Below, one piece after another: positions 26,616 to 36,108 of a stretch of 64,000 nt of DNA. The DNA is from CADEED01 sp963839685 (GTDB taxonomy: Bacteria > Pseudomonadota > Gammaproteobacteria > Steroidobacterales > Steroidobacteraceae). The notes beneath the pieces are model-generated. The model did no database searches and was not told the DNA's origin. It saw only the letters and a list, made by a program, of their open reading frames with translations. The number at the start of each line of letters is the position of its first letter. Position 1 is the stretch's first letter. The DNA lies in NCBI GenBank assembly GCA_963839685.1, contig CAWIVS010000010.1, positions 248,001 to 312,000 on the forward strand, given 5' to 3'. Both the position numbers and the translations under genes were made by a program.

Positions 26616-27406
26616 TCTTCCAACTCCTGATTGTCATCGCGGCTCGTGAAGACCGTGTGCCAGCGATAGTCGGCGCGGATGAAGAAACGCCGGGTGAGAT
26701 AAAAACGCACGCCCGCGCCCACATACGCCGTCTGGTCGGTGCGGTCTTCGGGGAGAACTATCGTGGCGCGGGGTTCGACATGCACGACCCCCGTGCCCAG
26801 CTGCAGGAACGGCGACAGCCGCCATTCGGGGAAAATCACGTGTGTGAGACCGGCCTCGGCCTTGTAGCCATTGGCGGCGTTGCCGAGGAACTGCGACAAC
26901 GTGAGCTCGACCTTCATGTTGTCGGTGAGCGAGTACGCGCCGTACGCATTGATGAGGTCGGCACCGCCATAGTCTCCGCCGCCGATGCCAATCTCCCAGT
27001 CGTGCGAGGCGAATCCGGCGCGGTCGCCGAGATTGAACACGAAGGGCGAGCCATCGGCGAGCCGCGTGCGGCGCAGATCGTTGGCGCGTGCCCAGCCTTC
27101 CACGCCGTGTTCGTCGCGCACCTTGAACCAGTCGGTGCGGCGATAGAGCACGTCGACCGAGGCTTCGCGCTCCACCACGTGGAACACCGGGTAGCCACGA
27201 CCGGGCCCGGTCGACAGTTCCAGGTAGGGCTCCGTGACAAAAACCTGCAGCAGCTTTTCCTGGGCCGCCGCTTGCTTGGCGGCCTTTTCTGCCTCGGTCT
27301 CCTTTGCTAGCGCTGTGGCAGAGAGAGAACACGCGAAGACGAGCGAAAGCGCAAGGCTAATTCTGCGGAGTCGGCGGGAATGGGTCGTTGTAATACTGGG
27401 CTCCAA
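26585..27406 (-). CDS. SH3-domain plus outer membrane beta-barrel protein, TTG start
   Basis: A 273-residue exported protein. A signal peptide (LALSLVFACSLSATALA) leads to a charged helix, a bacterial SH3-like domain (YLELSTGPGRGYPVFHVV, WFKVRDEHGVEGWARA), then barrel strands ending in ACFF. No ATG or GTG lies close upstream of the signal in frame; TTG at 27406 with GGAG before it gives a good positively charged n-region. That start is inside the upstream gene, giving a 50-base overlap. SH3b domains often bind peptidoglycan, so this may tie the outer membrane to the wall. Confidence 0.7.
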   Translation of the reverse strand: MEPSITTTHSRRLRRISLALSLVFACSLSATALAKETEAEKAAKQAAAQEKLLQVFVTEPYLELSTGPGRGYPVFHVVEREASVDVLYRRTDWFKVRDEHGVEGWARANDLRRTRLADGSPFVFNLGDRAGFASHDWEIGIGGGDYGGADLINAYGAYSLTDNMKVELTLSQFLGNAANGYKAEAGLTHVIFPEWRLSPFLQLGTGVVHVEPRATIVLPEDRTDQTAYVGAGVRFYLTRRFFIRADYRWHTVFTSRDDNQELEEWKVLIACFF

Positions 27407-30107
27407 TATCCAGCCACTCCGAAAGCAGGCGCAATTCAGCGGTCGAGAGCATACCTGCATGCGTCGGATTGTTCATCACACTGAAGAACCGCGAAGCGCG
27501 TGAGTTGCCCACCGCCATCGACGGCGGGTCCGTCACGATTACCCGCGTGGGTATGCCGTTGTCATCCAGCGGACCCTCCTCGGTGACGACCTGGATCGCA
27601 CCATTGACCAGCTCGAGTCGCGGACGCGCAAACAGCAATTGCCGATACGCCTTCAACTGAAAGGCATCTTCGTCCGACACATCGTCGGTCAGTTCGAGCG
27701 ACGCCGCCGGCAATTGCACCACGGCCGGATCCACCGGGCTCACGCGGCTGTGGCACTGGGTGCAAGTCTGCGGGAACGTGATGTTACCCGCGCCGTCATC
27801 GACGCCGCCAACGGGGCGCGGCACGGACCACAGCGGATGAATGTGACCGGCACGGGCGCCGATGGTGGCGTAGTGGATAGTGATGCGGCAGGTCGCCGAC
27901 CACATCGGGTAGCAATACGGATTCGTCGGCCGCGCCGTGACCAGCTGGTTGTGACTGAACGAGAATGATTCGTCCGGCGTCGCGGCCGGCTTCCAGATCT
28001 CGTTGTAGACCACGTCGGCGCTCGGTGTGATCGACTGCGATCCGCAATGTTCGATCATGGTGTCCGGATCGATGCACGAGGAGCCGCCGCGTGTGCGCGC
28101 CGTCGCCATGGTGTCACCCGCCTCGGGCGAAATGGTGTTCACGGTGCCGGGGAATGCGGCGCCGGTGGCCGTCGCGCCCGCATACACGGCATTGAACGAG
28201 CCCTTGCGACCATGCGATCGCGGCGCGGTGCCGCTGCGCACGTGACAGCCATTGCACTCGAGGACTTCGCCGGGACGCACCGACAGCCATGAGCCATGGC
28301 GTCCCATGCGGCGACCATTTACGTCGAGCAGGCTCAGCTGGAAGGCAACGTTGCCGGGTACCTTCATGCGCACCGAGCCATCCGGCTCGACCGGCGCGTA
28401 CGCGACGATCTCGCGCATCTGGCCGGTGGGACCGAATGCCGAGTTGTCGGGATCGGCGATGTCATCGTCGTCGGGTTGCGAAACCAGTTTCTCGACGCGC
28501 AGGAATCGCACCTGGCGCTGTGCATAAGCCGCACTCGTCGGATTCGAGACATTGGTGATGGAGCTCAGGGCGCCGGACGCGACGCGCGCCTGGTCGACAC
28601 CCATGATGTCGTAGACGCTGCGGATCGAGAGCACGCCTGCGCCTTCGGCCACGAGATCGGGATTGAGATCGGGCGGCTTGCGGTCGACGATCACCGCGGG
28701 CAACGGATTGCGCGGCTGCGCGGCGATCGCTTCGCTGACCATGATGCCTTCGATCGGCGCCATGATCGGCAGGATGGTGTTCTGCGAAGGATTGAACATC
28801 CAGATGCTGTAGATCGGCGGCGCGGTCACCGTGGCCGGATCGGCGACGTTCTGCGCGTCGCAGGGAATGATGCGGGTCGGATCGGGTCCGGTCACATCCA
28901 AGACGCGGCACTGCGACCAGCTCACGAGAATGCGGTTCGAGCCGTCCCACAGAGGAAAGCCCGATTCGAAACGGCCACCAGGGGAGGGGCCGGGAACGGT
29001 GCGTACATCGTTCAGCGTCGCGGGCGTCTGCGCGGGGCCCTGCATGCCGGCGCTGGCGGCGAGCGGCTGTGTGTTCTCGACATAAGTGTTGGCGTCGATG
29101 ATGGTGAGGTTGCCGCCGAAGTCGACGTCGGTGCGCTCGCGCACCAGCACCATGAGTCGCCCGTCGCTCATCTCGCGCGCGCGCAGGAATTCGACGGGAG
29201 TGTTGTTGGTGGTGCCGTTGGTTCCGGTGGCGTGCGACAGCGCACCGTAGTGCAGCTGGGTGTCGGTGCCGTCCGGGTTGGCGGTGTACAGGTGCAGCCC
29301 GTCATTGGCGCCACCGGTATCCCAGCGCGTGAACAGCACGCGGCCGTTCTGCAGCACCGAGGCGTACAGGTCGCTCGACGGGTTGAATGTGATCTGGTGA
29401 ATGTCGGTGCCGTCCGCGTTCATGACGTGCAGCACGAACGCCGATTCGTTGCGCGTTTCGTTGGCGGCCTCAAACTGCGACTTGCCCTCGTCGAGCAGGA
29501 TGGCCTTGGCCTGACGCTGGCGCGTCGACGAGAACAGGACGCGCCCGTCGGGTAGATAGCCCGGCGCGACGTCCTGGCCTTCCTCGGCGATGATGTCCGA
29601 GGAGATCACGCGCCGCAGTGTGTCGGTCTCGATGTTGTATTCCCAGATGTTCCAGGTCGGCGGCTCGTCCTCGTCATCGGCATCGTCCAGAGGGCCGCGC
29701 ATCGCGAAGGCCACGTGCAGGCCGTCGGGCGCTACCGCGAGATCCTTGATGTCATAACGGTCCTCGGCCGCACCCAGCGGATCGACCCGCAGCCGGGCCG
29801 TGATCTCGGTTTCCGGGGCGCCGGGGGAGGCGCGGTCACGCTTCCACAGGGTGGCGCTGAATTCGTCGTCCTCGATGAACGGCCGGACCCGGGTGACGTC
29901 GTCCTGGTCCTCGGGAATCTGGTGGCGGATGTAGAAGATCGGGAAATCGACGGTCGCAGGGTCGGGTTCCTGACCGCTGCCCAGCCCGATGCCGCCGCCG
30001 CCGGGGCCCTCGGTACAGGCGGTGAGCAGCGCAGCGAGGCCTAGCAACAGCCCGCGGCGCCAGGTGCCTGCCGTGATGCGGTTCGCGTTTTCGCTTGATC
30101 GATTCAC
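27357..30107 (-). CDS. Di-heme HzsA-related beta-propeller lipoprotein
   Basis: A large lipoprotein (916 residues) with lipobox LTAC after a GTG start at 30107, chosen for the GGAGG six bases upstream. The central part looks like a PD40/TolB-type propeller (LAVAPDGLHVAFAMRG, YLPDGRVLFSSTRQ, LFTRWDTGG). Two c-type heme sites follow, CNGCH at 618-622 and CTQCH at 782-786. The combination resembles hydrazine synthase alpha-related proteins common outside anammox bacteria; a hydrazine role is not implied. It leads a leftward operon of envelope genes and should be exported by Sec and matured by the cytochrome c system. Confidence 0.75.
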   Translation of the reverse strand: MNRSSENANRITAGTWRRGLLLGLAALLTACTEGPGGGGIGLGSGQEPDPATVDFPIFYIRHQIPEDQDDVTRVRPFIEDDEFSATLWKRDRASPGAPETEITARLRVDPLGAAEDRYDIKDLAVAPDGLHVAFAMRGPLDDADDEDEPPTWNIWEYNIETDTLRRVISSDIIAEEGQDVAPGYLPDGRVLFSSTRQRQAKAILLDEGKSQFEAANETRNESAFVLHVMNADGTDIHQITFNPSSDLYASVLQNGRVLFTRWDTGGANDGLHLYTANPDGTDTQLHYGALSHATGTNGTTNNTPVEFLRAREMSDGRLMVLVRERTDVDFGGNLTIIDANTYVENTQPLAASAGMQGPAQTPATLNDVRTVPGPSPGGRFESGFPLWDGSNRILVSWSQCRVLDVTGPDPTRIIPCDAQNVADPATVTAPPIYSIWMFNPSQNTILPIMAPIEGIMVSEAIAAQPRNPLPAVIVDRKPPDLNPDLVAEGAGVLSIRSVYDIMGVDQARVASGALSSITNVSNPTSAAYAQRQVRFLRVEKLVSQPDDDDIADPDNSAFGPTGQMREIVAYAPVEPDGSVRMKVPGNVAFQLSLLDVNGRRMGRHGSWLSVRPGEVLECNGCHVRSGTAPRSHGRKGSFNAVYAGATATGAAFPGTVNTISPEAGDTMATARTRGGSSCIDPDTMIEHCGSQSITPSADVVYNEIWKPAATPDESFSFSHNQLVTARPTNPYCYPMWSATCRITIHYATIGARAGHIHPLWSVPRPVGGVDDGAGNITFPQTCTQCHSRVSPVDPAVVQLPAASLELTDDVSDEDAFQLKAYRQLLFARPRLELVNGAIQVVTEEGPLDDNGIPTRVIVTDPPSMAVGNSRASRFFSVMNNPTHAGMLSTAELRLLSEWLDIGAQYYNDPFPPTPQN

Positions 30108-30427
30108 TGGATCCTCCACTGCCACTGCCGGTGCATTGCCGCACAGGCATGTGACGTAATGCAATCTTCCCGCTTGTGGCCTCCGCGATCTGCCGAAGCC
30201 GTCACAGCGGGCATACCGCCAAACGCGGTTTTCTTGCCGACTGTTGTAGTTAGAGATCAGGGGCGGTATCCGCCGTGACGCGGTTCGCAGTCCTTGAGGC
30301 AAAGGTTACTAGGAGTACGTAATTAATCGCGTTGTCGCCGCCTGGAGACGTAGATGAGCGGAGACAAACAAGTATAGCGCCAGGTGGCGTGATACTGGGT
30401 CCGTCAAATGGGATGCGGATGAGGCAA
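30108..30427. promoter_or_regulatory. Divergent promoter region of the two envelope operons
   Basis: A 320-base gap between the HzsA-like gene (leftward) and the cytochrome gene (rightward), so promoters for both must lie here. The middle (about 30295-30340) is AT-rich, with ACGTAATTAATCG. CGCCA-GG-TGGCG at 30378-30389 is a short perfect inverted repeat nearer the rightward gene and may be an operator. No confident -35/-10 pair was identified. Confidence 0.4.
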
Positions 30428-31606
30428 ATGGAAACCCAACAGGTCTCGAAACTGAAACAGGTCGGTCTGGCGTGCTTGCTGGCCTTTGTGGCCGCTGCCG
30501 TGTCGGCGAATGATCGCGACAAGGCCAAGCGCATCCACGACCGTATTGCCGGCGTGCCGCCCAGTGAGGCCACGCTTGCCCAGATGGAAGCGTTGGTCGC
30601 CGGCGGCAATGCGCGAGCCGCGGCCGACATCGCCACCGAGGCTCCCTCGTTCTACAACGTCACGCTCAAGAACATGGCGGTGCCGTGGACCAACCGCGAC
30701 CAGTCGGTGTTCGCACCGCTCAATGACTACGTGGCAACGTTCATCGGCATGGTGCGCGACGACGTGCCGTTCAACACCGCGCTGTCGGCCGACCTCACTT
30801 ACACGGTGAACGGCGTGACGCCGGCGGCCTCAGCGTCGAACAACGATCACTACGCGAACGCCGAAGCCAACTCGGTCAACCTCTTTACGGCGCTGCAGGC
30901 CACCACCCAGTCGTCGGTGCAGGGCATCCCGGCCGCGGCCACCGCCGGCTTCATCACTTCGCGCGCCTCGTCAGAAGCCTTCTTCATCGACGGCACCAAC
31001 CGCGCGATGTTCCGCTTCACGCTGATGGCTCACCTGTGCCGCGACATGGAGCAGGTGCACGACACCTCGCTGCCGCCGGACATGATCCGCCAGGACGTGA
31101 GCCGCTCGCCCGGTGGTGACAGCCGTATCTTCCTGAACAACTGCATCGGTTGCCACAACGGAATGGATCCACTGTCGCGCGCCTTTGCCTATTACGACTT
31201 CGACAACGGCACGCCGGAAGCGCCGGGCACGATGCGCCTGGTCTACACCGCCGGCACCGTGCAACCGAAGTACTTCAACAACAACACCAACTTCGCGCCC
31301 GGCTTCGTGACTCCCGACGACGCGTGGACCAACCGCTGGCGCAAGGGACAGAACTCGCTGCTCGGCTGGAACACTTCGCTGCCGGGCTCCGGCACCGGCG
31401 CCAAGTCGATGGGCGCGGAGCTCGCCAACAGCACGGCATTCGCCCAGTGCCAGGTCGAGAAGGTGTTCAAGGCGGTGTGCTTCCGCGCACCGGGCAATGC
31501 CGCCGACCGCAACCAGGTCGCCACGATGACGAACAGCTTCAGCACCAACGGTTACCGGCTCAAACAGGTCTTCGCCGATACCGCCGTGTACTGCATGGGC
31601 GATTGA
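30428..31606 (+). CDS. Exported mono-heme cytochrome c-like protein
   Basis: A 392-residue protein with a signal peptide (VGLACLLAFVAAAVSA). One heme motif, CIGCH at residues 239-243, is followed by NGMDPLSRAFAYYDF, a pattern shared with the DUF1588-type cytochrome domain. The rest is Asn/Thr-rich and likely periplasmic or surface-exposed. Start choice among three in-frame ATGs is uncertain; 30428 has GAGG just upstream. It is followed after ten bases by the LamG lipoprotein gene, so they are one operon. Confidence 0.75.
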   Translation: METQQVSKLKQVGLACLLAFVAAAVSANDRDKAKRIHDRIAGVPPSEATLAQMEALVAGGNARAAADIATEAPSFYNVTLKNMAVPWTNRDQSVFAPLNDYVATFIGMVRDDVPFNTALSADLTYTVNGVTPAASASNNDHYANAEANSVNLFTALQATTQSSVQGIPAAATAGFITSRASSEAFFIDGTNRAMFRFTLMAHLCRDMEQVHDTSLPPDMIRQDVSRSPGGDSRIFLNNCIGCHNGMDPLSRAFAYYDFDNGTPEAPGTMRLVYTAGTVQPKYFNNNTNFAPGFVTPDDAWTNRWRKGQNSLLGWNTSLPGSGTGAKSMGAELANSTAFAQCQVEKVFKAVCFRAPGNAADRNQVATMTNSFSTNGYRLKQVFADTAVYCMGD

Positions 31607-31616
31607 GGGAGCACAC

Positions 31617-34154
31617 ATGAACTCGCTGCAGTTAAAATCTTTCGCCCGCTGGCTGACGGCCTCGTTTGCTGCCGCCATGGCAACCACGATGCTCGCCGGA
31701 TGTTCCGCTGGCGGTGCGCCGACGGTCGTAAATCCGATCCTCGAGGCGCCGGACGTCATCGACTACACCGGCCCGGCTTCGGCCAATGCCGACGTGCAGG
31801 CGTTCCGCATCAATCTCTGGGAGAACATCAAGGCTAACAACCGTTGCGGCAACTGCCACAACGCCGACGGCCAGACTCCGATGTTCGCCCGCAACGACGA
31901 CGTGAACCAGGCCTACCAGGCCGCCAACACGGTCGTGAACCTGGCGCAGCCCGATCAGTCGCGCATGGTCATCAAGGTGGCCGGCGGCCATAACTGCTGG
32001 CTGCAGGCGCCGTCCGCCTGCGCCGATACGCTCACGGTCTGGATCCGCAACTGGGCCGGCTCCACCGCCAGCGGCGGTACGCAGATCCAGCTGGTCGCTC
32101 CCGAGATCAAGGAAGTGGGCGGCAGCAAGGGCTTCCCGCCGACCGCCACCAGCCCCGTGGCTCCGGGCAGTTCGCTCACCTTCGCCAACTCGCAGCTCTA
32201 CGCGCTGGTGCGCAGCACCGGTAGCGCGAACTGCGTGCGCTGCCACTCCTCGAGTGCAGCGACGCAGCAGCAGCCATTCTTCGCCGACGCGGATCCGGAG
32301 GCGGCCTACGCGGCCATCAAGTCGAAGATCAATCTCGACACTCCCGACCAGTCGCGTGTCGTGGTCCGTCTGCGCGACGAATTCCACAACTGCTGGGGCA
32401 CGTCAGGTTGCGCGGCCAACGCGCAGACCATGCTCGATGCCGTCAACCAGTTCGCCGGCGCGGTCCAGGTCACCAACGTCGACCCGAACCTGCTCATTTC
32501 CAAGGGTCTGACGCTGTATGACGGCACGGTGGCCGCCGGCGGCAACCGTTATGAATCCGCGACCATCGCCAAGTACGAGTTCAAGACCGGCATGGGCGCC
32601 ATCGCCTATGACACCAGCGGTCACGAACCGGCGCTGAACCTCACGATGTCGGGAGACGTCACCTGGGTCGGCGGCTGGGGCCTCAACATCAAGATGGGTG
32701 GCAAGGTCCAGGGCACCGCCGCCGCGTCGAAGAAGCTCACCGACATGATCAAGTCGACCGGCGAATTCTCGGTCGAGGCGTGGGCCAACAACGCCAACGT
32801 GGCGCAGGAAGACGCGTACATCGTCAGCTACTCGGCCGGCGTCAACGCGCGCAACTTCACGCTCTCGCAACGCATGTACCAGTACGAAGGCCACACGCGC
32901 AGCGACAAGACCGGCGCCAACGGCAACCCGCTGCTGCTGACCAGGGCCGCCGACATGGACGCGCAGGCGGCCCTGCAGCACGTGGTCATGACCTACAGCC
33001 CGGTCGAAGGACGCCGCTTCTACGTCAACGGTGTGTACACCGGCGATACCGACGCGCAGGGCGGCGGCAGCCTGGCCGACTGGGACGATACCTTCGCGCT
33101 GGTACTCGGCAACGAGACCTCGACGAATCGCCAGTGGGAAGGCGTGCTGCGCATGGTTGCGATCCACAACCGCGCGCTCACTCCTGGACAGATCATGCAG
33201 AACTTCGAAGCCGGCGTCGGTGAGAAGTACTTCATGCTGTTCAACGTCAGCCACCTGGTGAGCGTGCCGCAGGCTTACGTGATGCTCGAGGCCAGCCAGC
33301 TCGACAGCTACGGCCTGCAGTTCACCAAGCCGACGTTCATCAGCCTCGACCCGGACGCCAGCGTCGCCAATCTGTCGATCGAAGGCATTCGCATCGGCGT
33401 GAACGGCGGCCTGGAACACTCGGGCCAGGCCTACGATCCGCTGGCCGCGAACGTCGGCTCGGGCTACACGCCCGCCACCGGCGAGCGCATGTCGGAAATC
33501 GGCACGGTGATGGCGCTCGACAAGGGCGTGATGGACGACCTGTTCTTCCTGTCCTTCGCACGCATCGGCGACCGCAGCGCTCCGTATCCGGATCCGGCCG
33601 TGAATCCGCCGGCGCCCCCGGCCGATCTGGCGCCGGAATCGGACGTGGGCCTGCGAACCTTCGACGAGCTCAATGCCTCGCTGTCGCAGATCACGGGTGT
33701 GCCACAGACCAACACGCGCGTCGCGCAGACCTATGACCTGGTCAAGCAGGCGCTGCCGGCGGTCGAGAAACTCGGCACCTTCGGACCGGCGCAGCAGACG
33801 GCGCTCGCGCAGCTCGCGATCCAGTATTGCAGCCAGATGGTGGAGACACCCGCGCTGCGTAGCGCGTTCTACGGCAACTCGCTGAACCCGTCGAGCGCCG
33901 CCACCTCGGTGTTCGGCAGCGCGGGCGCGCCTAACAACGCCAACCGTGACGTGGTGATCGGCGCGTTGCTCGAGAAGGGCATCAACACAGGTCTCGAATG
34001 GAATCCGGATGACACCGTGATCCGCAACGAGCTCGACAACCTCATCAACCGCCTGGTTGCCGGCCCCACGGGCAGCACCTCTGGCGGAACCGGTACCGTG
34101 ATGAAAGCCGCGTGCGGCGCGGTACTCGGCAGCGGCACGACGCTGATTCAGTAA
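31617..34154 (+). CDS. LamG-domain lipoprotein with two heme-binding modules
   Basis: An 845-residue lipoprotein (lipobox LAGC). Two similar modules near the N-terminus each contain CxxCH (CGNCH at 77-81, CVRCH at 206-210), then a PDQSR strand and HNCW plus a further Cys. A concanavalin/LamG-like domain covers about residues 310-540 (EFSVEAWANN, RRFYVNGVYTGDT, LVLGNETSTNRQWEGVLR), and LamG domains usually bind carbohydrate or protein. The C-terminal 200 residues are unassigned, with a short helical segment around VRSAFYGNSL-like sequence. It is probably anchored in the outer membrane and exposed, beside the cytochrome and DUF1501-like genes. Confidence 0.75.
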   Translation: MNSLQLKSFARWLTASFAAAMATTMLAGCSAGGAPTVVNPILEAPDVIDYTGPASANADVQAFRINLWENIKANNRCGNCHNADGQTPMFARNDDVNQAYQAANTVVNLAQPDQSRMVIKVAGGHNCWLQAPSACADTLTVWIRNWAGSTASGGTQIQLVAPEIKEVGGSKGFPPTATSPVAPGSSLTFANSQLYALVRSTGSANCVRCHSSSAATQQQPFFADADPEAAYAAIKSKINLDTPDQSRVVVRLRDEFHNCWGTSGCAANAQTMLDAVNQFAGAVQVTNVDPNLLISKGLTLYDGTVAAGGNRYESATIAKYEFKTGMGAIAYDTSGHEPALNLTMSGDVTWVGGWGLNIKMGGKVQGTAAASKKLTDMIKSTGEFSVEAWANNANVAQEDAYIVSYSAGVNARNFTLSQRMYQYEGHTRSDKTGANGNPLLLTRAADMDAQAALQHVVMTYSPVEGRRFYVNGVYTGDTDAQGGGSLADWDDTFALVLGNETSTNRQWEGVLRMVAIHNRALTPGQIMQNFEAGVGEKYFMLFNVSHLVSVPQAYVMLEASQLDSYGLQFTKPTFISLDPDASVANLSIEGIRIGVNGGLEHSGQAYDPLAANVGSGYTPATGERMSEIGTVMALDKGVMDDLFFLSFARIGDRSAPYPDPAVNPPAPPADLAPESDVGLRTFDELNASLSQITGVPQTNTRVAQTYDLVKQALPAVEKLGTFGPAQQTALAQLAIQYCSQMVETPALRSAFYGNSLNPSSAATSVFGSAGAPNNANRDVVIGALLEKGINTGLEWNPDDTVIRNELDNLINRLVAGPTGSTSGGTGTVMKAACGAVLGSGTTLIQ

Positions 34155-34168
34155 GGGAGCGAAAGAGC

Positions 34169-35782
34169 ATGTACATCCTCAAGAAGAGCCCACGTACGCT
34201 CGGCCTGGATGAGCCGATCCGCCACGAGAGCCACAAGGCTCCCGTCTCGCGGCGCGACTTCATCGCCCAGGGATTCAAGACCGGTCCGGCCGTGATCGCT
34301 GCGCCCGCGTTCCTCGCCATGCTGATCGGCGCCGAGAAGGCGCAGGCCATGTCGCCCGACCTCGAGGCGATGCGCGGGGTGTGCAACATCACCGCCGGCG
34401 CCGGCAAGGTGCCGTTCATCGCCTTCGATCTCGCGGGCGGCGCGAACCTCACCGGCTCCGAGATGCTGTGCGGCGTGTCGGGCAACCCGCTCAACTTCCT
34501 GTCCACGCAGGGCTACGCCAAGCTCGGTCTGCCGGGCAACATGACGCCGGGTTCGGCCAACGCGGCCAGCCCCACCAACAATTTCGTCAACACCGAGTTC
34601 GGTGCCGCCTGGCATTCGGACGGCGCGATCCTGCGCGGCATGCAGGCTTCGACGCAGATGGCCACGCGCTCCAACGTCAACGGCTTTCCGATCGCGGCAC
34701 GCTCCGAAAACGACACCGGCAACAATCCGCACAATCCGATGTACGGCATCAACCGCGTCGGCGCGGACGGGCAGCTGCTGACGCTGATCGGCTCGCAGAA
34801 CACCGACTCCGGCGGCAACTCCATGGCCCCGGTGATGATGATCAACCCGGCGGTGCGTCCCACCAAGGTGGACCGCGCCAGCGATGTCACCGGCCTGGTC
34901 GATACCGGCGAGCTCGGCACGCTGTTCACCAATTCCGACGACGCGATCTCGGTGCTCGAGTCCATGACGCGCCTGTCGCACGCCAGGGCCGACCTCGCGC
35001 AGACCAAGCTCAGCGCGCCGGCCGAAGCCGAGTTGCGGCGCCTGGTCCGCTGCGGCTACGTGAAGTCGACTTACCTCGCCGACAACTTCCGTTCGCCGTC
35101 GGCACTCAACCCGGATCTCGATCCGCACATCGTGGCGCAGGCCGTGCAGCCCGGCGGTGTCACGCCGATCTTCACGGCCGCCGAGTACAGCGCTGACAAC
35201 GAATTCCGCAAGACCGCGGCCATCATGAAGATGGTCATCAACGGTTATGCGGGCGCCGGCACTGTGACGATGGGCGGCTATGACTATCACGGCCAGGGCC
35301 GCAACACCGGTGAGACGCGCAATTTCCGCGCGGGCCGCTGCATCGGCGCCTGCCTGGAATACGCGGCGCGCATGAACAAGCCGCTCATGATCTACGTGTT
35401 CAGCGACGGTTCGTTGTCCGCGAATGGAATGGTGAACACCACCGTAGAGGGCCGCGGCAAGCTCGACTGGGCCAGCGACAACCAGTCCACAGCCGCTCCG
35501 TTCGTGCTGGTCTACCGGCCGGGTGGTCGGCCCGAGATGCGCAGCGCGACGCGCCTGCAGATAGGTTCCTTCAATGCCGCCGGCGACGTGGTGACGGTTT
35601 CCAGTCCGGCCGCCAACGCGGTCAACCTGCTGGTCGAAACCGTGATCCTCAACTACCTGGCGTTGCACGGTCAGGAAGGACAATTCCAGACGTTGTTCCC
35701 GTCGAATGGTCTCGGCGCCGCGCGTGACTCGCTGCTCATGATCGCGCCGGTGTGCAACGGGACGATTTCGAACCCCGCCTAG
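34169..35782 (+). CDS. Tat-exported DUF1501-like protein
   Basis: A 537-residue protein with a twin-arginine signal (SRRDFIAQGF around residue 28, then a hydrophobic stretch ending near EKAQA). It contains GGYDYHGQGRNTGE and MNKPLMIYVFSDGS, which recall the DUF1501 sulfatase-fold family. DUF1501 genes commonly neighbour cytochrome genes, as here, where it follows the LamG lipoprotein after 14 bases. The ATG at 34169 has GGGAG upstream. Substrate and activity are unknown; export in folded form hints at a bound cofactor or metal. Confidence 0.68.
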   Translation: MYILKKSPRTLGLDEPIRHESHKAPVSRRDFIAQGFKTGPAVIAAPAFLAMLIGAEKAQAMSPDLEAMRGVCNITAGAGKVPFIAFDLAGGANLTGSEMLCGVSGNPLNFLSTQGYAKLGLPGNMTPGSANAASPTNNFVNTEFGAAWHSDGAILRGMQASTQMATRSNVNGFPIAARSENDTGNNPHNPMYGINRVGADGQLLTLIGSQNTDSGGNSMAPVMMINPAVRPTKVDRASDVTGLVDTGELGTLFTNSDDAISVLESMTRLSHARADLAQTKLSAPAEAELRRLVRCGYVKSTYLADNFRSPSALNPDLDPHIVAQAVQPGGVTPIFTAAEYSADNEFRKTAAIMKMVINGYAGAGTVTMGGYDYHGQGRNTGETRNFRAGRCIGACLEYAARMNKPLMIYVFSDGSLSANGMVNTTVEGRGKLDWASDNQSTAAPFVLVYRPGGRPEMRSATRLQIGSFNAAGDVVTVSSPAANAVNLLVETVILNYLALHGQEGQFQTLFPSNGLGAARDSLLMIAPVCNGTISNPA

Positions 35783-36108
35783 GGCCGAGCGTCGTACCTG
35801 GCATCCGAGGGAGCACGGAGCCTGCCTGGCCATTACGCGTGGCCGCGACCGGGGCACCGTTCTCCTTTGCCATGGCGTGAATCACAACGCGGCTTGCGCG
35901 AAATAGTCAGTCAGGCTCCTTGGCGCCGCGCTGTCGCGTGTAGCCGACGCTCCCTCCTCATTTCTGACGTGTGCGACGCAGTGGCTGCTTTGTGAACCAG
36001 CACCCGTGTTGCGTTGACATTGTTAAGTAGCCTATGCGAGGGTTTCCCGCGTCATATTGCGTGGAAGCCGGTTTCGCTTGTCCGGTGACCCGAGAAGTTG
36101 CATCAACC
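35783..36108. other. Intergenic region, 326 bases
   Basis: No coding signal was found. A TTGACA at 36014-36019 could be a -35 element, but nothing like a good -10 lies 17 bases downstream. The separation suggests that the following redoxin-to-TonB gene set has its own promoter here. Confidence 0.3.

Noticed and set aside
34148..35857. A 569-codon minus-strand frame opposite the Tat-exported gene
   Set aside because: The product is Arg/His-rich without motifs; the opposite strand encodes a Tat signal and family-like segments.
36014..36042. Promoter with TTGACA at 36014
   Set aside because: No acceptable -10 element lies at 16-18 bases; the nearest TATGCG is at 13 bases, so I only mention it.
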